From: Candidatus Hydrogenedentota bacterium
Lineage (GTDB): Bacteria; Hydrogenedentota; Hydrogenedentia; Hydrogenedentiales; CAITNO01
DNA: 7,320 nt
NCBI GenBank assembly: GCA_903922535.1
Contig: CAIXUF010001370.1
Span: 1 to 7,320 of the forward strand
Reading direction: 5' to 3'
Position 1 is the stretch's first letter. The number at the start of each line of letters is the position of its first letter. A program made the position numbers and the translations under genes. Below, piece after piece: positions 1 through 5,287 of this stretch. The notes beneath the pieces were generated by a model. The model did not search any database. It was given only the letters and a program-made list of their open reading frames with translations, and was not told where the DNA came from.

Positions 1-1
1 A

Positions 2-103
2 TGGTTCGCAAAACAACAACTCATCGACCCGGTCAAAAGGTACGAAACGTTCAACAATGAACGAAACCGCCGTGGTACCGAGCAGGTATGCCCGGTGGTG
101 TGA
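2..103 (+). CDS. Possible 3' end of a gene entering from the left edge (unidentified)
   Basis: The second forward frame is open from the window edge to a TGA at 101-103, giving about 33 residues that include FAKQQLIDPVKRYETFNNE. The piece is mixed charged and hydrophobic and lacks the Arg/Pro/Ala-rich look of GC shadow frames. A GC-rich hairpin begins directly after its stop, as expected at a gene end. No family is recognised; the NNER-type ending is vaguely reminiscent of some integrase-core transposase tails, but far too little is visible to claim that. It could also be chance, because a 100-base open stretch proves little. The first bases are less GC-rich than the genes downstream. Confidence 0.3.
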   Translation, partial: WFAKQQLIDPVKRYETFNNERNRRGTEQVCPVV

Positions 104-104
104 G

Positions 105-142
105 AGGGGGAGAGGGGCAACCCCTCCCCCTACTCGATTTTT
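105..142 (+). terminator. Possible intrinsic terminator after the left-edge frame
   Basis: A GC-rich stem is formed by 106-117 and 121-131 around the three-base loop CAA. There are about ten G-C/A-T pairs with one bulged A at 111. Six bases later comes a run of five T (138-142). It starts two bases after the TGA at 101-103. The gap between stem and T-run is longer than in a typical rho-independent terminator, so termination is plausible rather than certain. It could also be a simple G/C-tract repeat. Confidence 0.4.
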
Positions 143-149
143 GGGGACA

Positions 150-270
150 GCGCCAGACCGCCTTTGGCGCCGGCTGGCGGGAGTAAGGCAAGGGGATGAT
201 GTTTCCCGCCTGATTGTGGCAAGATGGCGCGGTGTAATCGAAATGGCCGGCGGCTGCCGGCGGGAGCAGG
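150..270 (+). promoter_or_regulatory. Structured leader upstream of the GH29-like gene, with possible Shine-Dalgarno sequestration
   Basis: This gene-free stretch holds several inverted repeats. GCGCCA (150-155) faces TGGCGC (165-170). GGCGGGA (176-182) faces TCCCGCC (204-210). GCCGGC occurs at 246-251 and again at 256-261 around a four-base loop. GGCGGGA also recurs at 259-265 and includes most of the ribosome-binding site GGGAG (262-266), seven bases before the ATG at 274. The single TCCCGCC at 204-210 can therefore pair with either copy, leaving the ribosome site free or masked. No convincing -35/-10 pair was found, so the transcription start is unknown. The pairing is read from the sequence; the regulatory role is inference, and short GC-rich matches are easy to get in GC-rich DNA. 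Confidence 0.35.
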
Positions 271-273
271 TCG

Positions 274-2841
274 ATGGGTATGCTGGCGGCATTAAGTCTC
301 ACATTGCTGGGGGCCGTGTCGGGCGACACGGGATATGTCAACACATGGCTGACGCTTGGACCCTTTGAAAACGGCGCGGACAATGCCGGATTTGCCAGGG
401 ACTGGATCGGCGAGACTGCCGCCGCGCCCAAGCCGGGCGACAAGGCCGCGGGGCAGGCATGGCGGTGGTTTGACGACCGGCTTTTCTCGCGCAACCTTGA
501 CGACTATCAGGACCTGTTCAGCTACTGCAAGACCAAGCGCGGTGAATCCGCCGCCGGGTGCGTGGTGTATGCCCATGTGTGGGTGTTCAGCCCCGGGGGA
601 GGAGACGCCGTCCTGCAGGCCGGGGCGCACAACGAATGCCGGGCCTGGCTGAACGGCACACCCGTGCTGACTGCGGAAACCCCGCTTGCCTTTCGCGACT
701 TTGCCCATGCCGGAGTAACCCTGCAAGCCGGGTGGAACCGGCTGTTGATCAAAGTCGGCAACCAGGGGCCGGGCCGTTTCGGGTTTCAGGCGGGATTGGT
801 GGATTCCACCGGAAAGCCGCTGCCTGATTTGGTCTACTCGCCCGTGGGCGGGGCGGGGGCATTGACTGTGGCCACCCGTCCCATGGAGGACGCCGACACC
901 GGCATTCTGCCCGCTGCATACCGGGAATGGCCCTATGTCGGCGCGGATGCGGCTGCGTTCCTTCAAAGGGAACAGGAGGAGAATGCCTGGCTGCACCGTC
1001 CGGATATCGCGCTGTGTGCCGCCGATTTTCGCGTGACGGCGGGCGGCGGCACACCGCCCTATCGGTGGAAGGTGGTCAAGGGGGAACTGCCCGACGGGTT
1101 GGAACTCCATGCGGACGGCCGCATTTCGGGCACGGTGACGGCCAGCGCAAAAGAGGAGCTGCGCCGCTTTGAGGTGGAGGTGAGAGACGCTGCGGATCAC
1201 ACCGTGTGCAAATCCATGGAAATCACGGTTGCGGAGCGTCCCAACAAGTGGTATGAAGACGCGCGGCTGGTGGCGCTTATCCATGGCCCCGAATCCATGG
1301 CGGACATGAAACCGGAGGAGTTCGACCAGTTTGCGGGACTGATGAAACAGCAGGGTTACGGTCTTGGCATGGTCATTTCCTACAACAACGGCGAGCATAA
1401 ATACAGATACAAATCATTGTATGACGCCGATAACAAATACGACGACCTCATCCTGCATCTTAAGGAGAGTCTGGAAAAGGCCGGGATGAAGTTCGGCATG
1501 TACTTCGGCAATTTCGACGGGGACAATCACGGCGGCGACAACGGAGCCGTGCTGGTCATTGAAGAGGCGGTGCGCCGTTTCCATCCCGCCGCACTGTGGC
1601 TGGACTGGGCCGGTTGGGACTGTCCCTATGCCGATGCGTTTTACAGCGCGGTCAAGTCCATCGACCCGGCGACAGTGATTGTCGTCAACGGTGTTCCCAC
1701 AGTGAGCAACGGCGACTGGGATGTGGCCTGTCTGGAAGGGTGGAACTGTTGGGGCAAGAACCTGTGGAATCTATGGCCTTTTGAATTGCCCTGGCCCAAA
1801 CGCACCACGCTGGAGTCCTGGCGTCTTGTGGCCGATCCGGCCTTTGAATATTCCCAGGGGGTTAAACCCAACTGGCAGGACTATCTGCGCCTTCAGATAG
1901 CCCTTATCGGGGCGGGTTACGTGGCGAACATCGATCATAGCCCGGTCATAAAAACAGGAACAGATAAAAACGGACACATATCGAAGCTTAAAAACTCGCT
2001 TGTCTGGAAGGTCCATGAGAACATGGCGGCGTGGGCCAACCCCTCCGGCCTGCCGCCCCTTTGGAGCTCCTATACGCAGGTTCGGCCCGGACCGCTGCGT
2101 GCAGACGATTGGGGTTATGACACGGTCGGCCTGGACGGCAAGACGATCTACTTGCATCTTCTCAAGACACCCTATGGCAAGACGGGCCGTCCGGCCAACG
2201 GCGAATTGGCGGTGGGGCCGGTGGATGCGCCCGTCCTGAAGGCCTTGTGCATGAACTCGGGGACCGAGGTCTCCTGTGTGCGGCGCGGGGGAGATGTGGT
2301 GCTGACGCTGGCCGATGTGGCTGAAGATCCCGTGGACACCATCATCAAGCTCGAACTGGCCGAGGCGGTCCGCACCGACCGCCCCAAGCCCGTGCCCGCC
2401 GAATCCGAAACGGCCATCCCGCCCGGCAACCTGGCCTACCATAAGAAGGCCCGGCTGTTGAGCCGCACCGATGGCCACCCCCTCACGGCCTCCGGCATGA
2501 GCTTCGCGCACTATGGCGTCGATGGTTTTCCCTTTACCAGTGCCTGCGGCGCCTATGAGTGGGCCTGGACCTATCAAGTGGATCTGGGCGAAAGTCATCC
2601 GCTGAAGCGGGTTGTGATTCGGTTTGGAGAAGGGTATGCCACGGAATACCGGGTATCCCTGTCCGCCGATGGGGTATCATGGAAGACCGTGGCCGAGGTG
2701 AAGGACAGCCACGGCGGTGTGTGCGAGCATCCGGTGGACTCCGTCGAGGCGCGCTATGTGCGCGTCGAGGCGGTGAAGCCGGACGGACCGGACCAGCCGG
2801 GCATACAGATGTCCATCGCGGAGTTGGAAGTCTATTCTTAA
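274..2841 (+). CDS. Secreted modular GH29-like glycosidase (alpha-L-fucosidase-like) with C-terminal discoidin domain
   Basis: The 855-residue product is probably exported and hydrolyses a glycoside, likely an alpha-L-fucoside or related sugar. In order it shows: a hydrophobic signal-like start (1-17); a beta-sandwich-like region with WLTLGPFENG near 25-34 (about 20-190); an Ig-like domain of the 'putative Ig' type with GGTPPYRW near 257-265 (about 248-320); a TIM barrel resembling GH29 (about 325-600); a beta-rich tail (605-695); and an F5/8 type C (CBM32-like) domain (about 715-855). LWLDWAGWD at 441-449 matches the GH29 nucleophile motif, making Asp444 the likely nucleophile. KFGMYFG (406-412) and WYEDARLVALIHG (326-338) also fit. 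The usual HHDGF motif is replaced by NNGE (371-374), so the enzyme is divergent and may have another specificity. The frame has a stop at 235-237 and no other start before ATG 274. GGGAG at 262-266 supports this start; ATG 280 is an alternative. It is first of three co-directional genes. Certain as a gene; family moderately sure. Confidence 0.85.
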   Translation: MGMLAALSLTLLGAVSGDTGYVNTWLTLGPFENGADNAGFARDWIGETAAAPKPGDKAAGQAWRWFDDRLFSRNLDDYQDLFSYCKTKRGESAAGCVVYAHVWVFSPGGGDAVLQAGAHNECRAWLNGTPVLTAETPLAFRDFAHAGVTLQAGWNRLLIKVGNQGPGRFGFQAGLVDSTGKPLPDLVYSPVGGAGALTVATRPMEDADTGILPAAYREWPYVGADAAAFLQREQEENAWLHRPDIALCAADFRVTAGGGTPPYRWKVVKGELPDGLELHADGRISGTVTASAKEELRRFEVEVRDAADHTVCKSMEITVAERPNKWYEDARLVALIHGPESMADMKPEEFDQFAGLMKQQGYGLGMVISYNNGEHKYRYKSLYDADNKYDDLILHLKESLEKAGMKFGMYFGNFDGDNHGGDNGAVLVIEEAVRRFHPAALWLDWAGWDCPYADAFYSAVKSIDPATVIVVNGVPTVSNGDWDVACLEGWNCWGKNLWNLWPFELPWPKRTTLESWRLVADPAFEYSQGVKPNWQDYLRLQIALIGAGYVANIDHSPVIKTGTDKNGHISKLKNSLVWKVHENMAAWANPSGLPPLWSSYTQVRPGPLRADDWGYDTVGLDGKTIYLHLLKTPYGKTGRPANGELAVGPVDAPVLKALCMNSGTEVSCVRRGGDVVLTLADVAEDPVDTIIKLELAEAVRTDRPKPVPAESETAIPPGNLAYHKKARLLSRTDGHPLTASGMSFAHYGVDGFPFTSACGAYEWAWTYQVDLGESHPLKRVVIRFGEGYATEYRVSLSADGVSWKTVAEVKDSHGGVCEHPVDSVEARYVRVEAVKPDGPDQPGIQMSIAELEVYS
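314..331 (+). repeat. Perfect 7-bp hairpin inside the signal-peptide codons of the GH29-like gene
   Basis: CCGTGTC (314-320) and GACACGG (325-331) are exact inverse complements around the tetraloop GGGC. The hairpin begins 40 bases after the ATG and covers codons near the end of the predicted signal peptide. It could slow ribosomes during export targeting, or be a chance product of GC-rich codons. Confidence 0.45.
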
Positions 2842-2868
2842 GACAGTAAACGGAAAAGGATCGCCGAA

Positions 2869-4155
2869 ATGTCTCTTATCGCCCTGTCATTATGTTCTCT
2901 GTCGCTGATTTCCGCCGTGGAGACGGGAAACATGCAGGTGACGGTGTCGCCACCCTGGACGCTGGTCTTGAAGGAGGGCGCTGCGGCCCCGCAGCAAGTC
3001 ACCGTGGATGCGCCCGACGTGGTCGTGGTGCGCGATGAGCAGCACGGCACCCTGCCCGTGTGGGACCTCAAGGCGCCCAGCATCTTTCGCGGGGCGCATC
3101 TGGACCAGATGGCCACGGCGGAATGTTCGGCGGCGGGCACACTGGTGCCCGGCATGGTGCGCATCAAGTCCGGCACCGGCGACGCACCCGTCTTCACGGA
3201 GGGAAAGGATTATGCGCTGGACCCATTCTGGGGGCGTTTTGGCCGCATGGAAACAACGTCCATTCCCGAGGGGAAGGCCGTCTACGCGGACTACAGCTAC
3301 GTCAAGCAGCGCTTGGACAGCGTGGTGATTGATGGGTCGGGCAAGGCCGCGGTGCGCCGGGGCACACCCGCCATGGGCGTGGTGCCGCCGCCCGCGTTGC
3401 AGCCGGGCGACAAGCCCGTGGTGAATGTGTGGATTGCCGGACCCATCGACGCACTCAGCGACGATAATTTGTTTCCTGTTATGCCTGACCTGAAGCCGGC
3501 CCTGCCCGCGTCTTCCGATACGGCAGAGAAACTGCTTCCCAACACGCTGCGCAAACTGCGCTCGGGTGAGAAACTGACGCTGGTCGCCTGGGGCGACAGC
3601 GTGACTGCCATGTCCGTTTATCAGGTCCAGTTTGTGGCGCGGCTGAAGGAGCGTTTCCCCAAGGCCAACATCAACCTGATCACCGCGGCCTGGGGCGGAC
3701 GGGGCAGCCGCAACTATCTTGAAGCGCCCGCCGGAGGCGAAAAAGACTTCGTGCGCGACGTGCTTGATCCCAAGCCGGATGTGGTGGTGATGGAATGGGT
3801 GAACGACGCCTATCTGGACGAGGCCGGGGTGCAGACCCATTACGGCGGCATCCTGTCGCGTCTGCGCGGCGTCGGGGCCGAGGTCATCATCCTCACCCCG
3901 CACCTGGTGCGTCCCGACTGGATGGCCATGAACACGCTGAAGTTCGACGAAGACCCGCGCCCTTATGTGAAGGGGTTGCGCCGTTTCGCCGCGGAGAACA
4001 GCGTCGCCCTAGCCGATGCCAGTCGGCTGTGGTGCCAGGCCTGGCGGCGTGGACTGCCGTACATCGCCTATCTGGAGAATTCCATCAACCATCCCGACGC
4101 GCGCGGCCATGCCCTGTTCACGGATGCGTTGATGAGTCTGTTTCCGGACAAATAA
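2869..4155 (+). CDS. Exported SGNH/GDSL hydrolase (probable carbohydrate esterase) with novel N-terminal domain
   Basis: The 428-residue product carries an SGNH hydrolase domain at about 234-428, most likely removing acyl groups such as acetate from a glycan. Block I is WGDS (241-244) with Ser244 as the nucleophile. Block II is GGRGS (276-280). Block III is WVND (310-313) with Asn312. Block V is NHPDARGH (407-414) with His408. The Asp normally three residues before the catalytic His is Ser405 here, so the acid is absent or supplied elsewhere. A signal-like hydrophobic start (1-16) lacks basic residues. Residues about 20-190 are beta-rich with YALDPFWGRFGRMETT near 115-130 and match no domain I can name. 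The start is fixed: the stop of the previous gene lies in the same frame with no other ATG, and AAGGA at 2856-2860 sits eight bases upstream. The 27-nt gap implies an operon with the GH29-like gene. Substrate is unknown. Confidence 0.85.
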   Translation: MSLIALSLCSLSLISAVETGNMQVTVSPPWTLVLKEGAAAPQQVTVDAPDVVVVRDEQHGTLPVWDLKAPSIFRGAHLDQMATAECSAAGTLVPGMVRIKSGTGDAPVFTEGKDYALDPFWGRFGRMETTSIPEGKAVYADYSYVKQRLDSVVIDGSGKAAVRRGTPAMGVVPPPALQPGDKPVVNVWIAGPIDALSDDNLFPVMPDLKPALPASSDTAEKLLPNTLRKLRSGEKLTLVAWGDSVTAMSVYQVQFVARLKERFPKANINLITAAWGGRGSRNYLEAPAGGEKDFVRDVLDPKPDVVVMEWVNDAYLDEAGVQTHYGGILSRLRGVGAEVIILTPHLVRPDWMAMNTLKFDEDPRPYVKGLRRFAAENSVALADASRLWCQAWRRGLPYIAYLENSINHPDARGHALFTDALMSLFPDK

Positions 4156-4210
4156 ATGTTGTATCCTGATTGCCGGAATAATGGTGAAGGTGTCAAGCAG
4201 ACCTGCAACC

Positions 4211-4216
4211 GAGGAG
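4211..4216 (+). promoter_or_regulatory. Ribosome-binding site supporting the ATG at 4229
   Basis: GAGGAG lies 12 bases before the ATG at 4229, somewhat far but the only good Shine-Dalgarno in the 73-nt gap. The in-frame ATG at 4181 has no purine-rich site upstream and would put 16 extra residues before the signal peptide, so it is less likely to be the start. ATG 4238 is another possible start. Confidence 0.5.
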
Positions 4217-4228
4217 AATAGGTGGATC

Positions 4229-5254
4229 ATGAACAGCATGGGTGCACGTCGAATGATGCTTGTGATTGCGGCCATCGGTGCGTGTGTGGCCTTTGACAGT
4301 ATGGCGGCGGAACCGGCGGGGTTTCTGCCGGGCCAGCGGGTGCTCCTGGACGCGCACAACTGCTATCCGTACAAGACGCTCTATGCGGATCGCGTGACAC
4401 GCGCACTGGCCACGGGGACCCCGCTTGGCATCGAAATGGACTTGGCGTGGTGTACCCTTCCCGATCCCGCACAGGGGCGGCTGGTTGTGAATCACGGCGC
4501 GAAGTGCAACGGAAACGAGCCCACGCTGCGTGAGTACTTCTTCGACAAGCTGAAACCTGTTGTCGAGGCGGCGCTCAAAGAGGGCAACCACGGCAATTGG
4601 CCGCTGATTACGCTGAACATCAACGACCTGCGCGGTGACGATCCGGCCTTCGCGCCCGCCGTATGGAACCTGCTCGGCGAGTACGAGTCCTGGCTTTGCA
4701 CGGCGGTCAAGACGGACAATCCCGCCGATGTGGCCCCGTTGGACGTCAAACCGGTTCTTGTGCTGACCAGCGGCGAGGACAAGGCGGTCAAAACCTTCTA
4801 CGACAGCGTTCCTGTGGGCGGAAAGTTGCGCGTGTTCGGCGGCGCGCGGACGACCGCTCCCGAAAAGGCCGCGCAGGCGCAGGAGTCCTTCGAGGCACCG
4901 GACCTGACCAAGGTCCTGCCCGAGAAGGCGTCGAACTTCCGGCGCTGGTGGAATCATTCCTGGCAGGACATCGAAAAGGAGGGGCAGCGGCATGCGGGCG
5001 AGTGGACGCCGCAGAAGGCCGCGCGTCTCAAGACGTTCGTCGATTATGCGCACAAGATGGGATATTGGGTGCGCTTCTACACCCTGAACGGGGTCGGTAC
5101 GGAGGGGGTGTTGAACGGCTGGAGCCCCGAATACAATTTCGGCTCGCTCGACGCGGTGAAGGTTCGCTGGAAAGCCGCCAAGGAGACCGGGGTGGATTTC
5201 ATCGCCACGGATCAATATGAGGAATTTGCGGCGTTCCTGAAATCACAGCGGTAG
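4229..5254 (+). CDS. Secreted PLC-like phosphodiesterase (PI-PLC/GDPD superfamily)
   Basis: With the ATG at 4229 the product has 341 residues. It is predicted to cleave a phosphodiester bond, as PI-specific phospholipase C or glycerophosphodiester phosphodiesterase enzymes do. Characteristic pieces of this TIM-barrel superfamily are visible: LLDAHNCYPYK (39-49, His43), GIEMDLAW (67-74, Glu69 and Asp71 as likely metal ligands), LVVNHG (85-90, His89 as the second catalytic histidine), ITLNINDLR (127-135) and the last-strand motif DFIATDQYEEF (323-333). The N-terminus ARRMMLVIAAIGACVAFDSMAA is a clear signal peptide. Cleavage after SMA is likely, although IGAC ending at Cys19 is close to a lipobox and a lipoprotein is possible. 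It lies 73 nt after the SGNH gene on the same strand and probably shares its transcript. The substrate cannot be told; lipid, GPI-type anchor or a phosphorylated glycan are all open. Family fairly sure, specificity unknown. Confidence 0.83.
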   Translation: MNSMGARRMMLVIAAIGACVAFDSMAAEPAGFLPGQRVLLDAHNCYPYKTLYADRVTRALATGTPLGIEMDLAWCTLPDPAQGRLVVNHGAKCNGNEPTLREYFFDKLKPVVEAALKEGNHGNWPLITLNINDLRGDDPAFAPAVWNLLGEYESWLCTAVKTDNPADVAPLDVKPVLVLTSGEDKAVKTFYDSVPVGGKLRVFGGARTTAPEKAAQAQESFEAPDLTKVLPEKASNFRRWWNHSWQDIEKEGQRHAGEWTPQKAARLKTFVDYAHKMGYWVRFYTLNGVGTEGVLNGWSPEYNFGSLDAVKVRWKAAKETGVDFIATDQYEEFAAFLKSQR

Positions 5255-5287
5255 GCGGCGGCGCGGCGCCCGCGAGCCCCCCGTTCA
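5255..5287. other. Short convergent intergenic spacer
   Basis: Thirty-three GC-rich bases separate the stops of the phosphodiesterase gene (TAG 5252-5254) and the minus-strand GH43 gene (TCA 5288-5290). GGCG and CGCC around three bases could form only a four-pair stem, with mismatches outside it and no T-run. No intrinsic terminator is seen for either gene, so transcripts may overlap or end by Rho. Confidence 0.7.

Noticed and set aside
1..60. Short frame starting with the ATG at position 1
   Set aside because: Only 19 codons at the window edge with no visible upstream signal; the adjacent frame gives a more protein-like and longer reading.
48..63. Inverted repeat CGTTCA / TGAACG with a four-base loop, and a repeated ACGAAAC at 42-48 and 61-67
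   Set aside because: Short, within a probable coding tail, and no promoter or regulator nearby gives it meaning.
214..238. Promoter-like TTGTGG and TGTAAT before the GH29-like gene
   Set aside because: The spacer is only 13 bases, too short for a sigma-70-type promoter.
57..368. 103-codon plus frame starting at 57
   Set aside because: It runs through the hairpin-rich leader into the GH29-like gene in another frame, with Arg/Gly-rich composition and no ribosome site.
292..1398. Long open frame opposite the GH29-like gene
   Set aside because: It is antisense to a gene with clear domains, and its translation is rich in Arg, Gly, His and Pro, typical of a GC-rich shadow frame.
1771..2598. 275-codon antisense frame over the C-terminal half of the GH29-like gene
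   Set aside because: It lies opposite the recognised discoidin and beta domains, has low-complexity shadow composition and shows no domain.
2890..3903. 337-codon antisense frame over the SGNH gene
   Set aside because: The sense strand carries the SGNH motifs; the antisense translation is His/Arg/Gly-rich without motifs.
4159..4182. Promoter-like TTGTAT and AATAAT in the gap before the phosphodiesterase gene
   Set aside because: The 12-base spacer is too short; co-transcription from upstream is simpler.
4193..5215. 340-codon antisense frame over the phosphodiesterase gene
   Set aside because: The sense strand has a signal peptide and catalytic motifs; the antisense product is Arg-rich shadow sequence.
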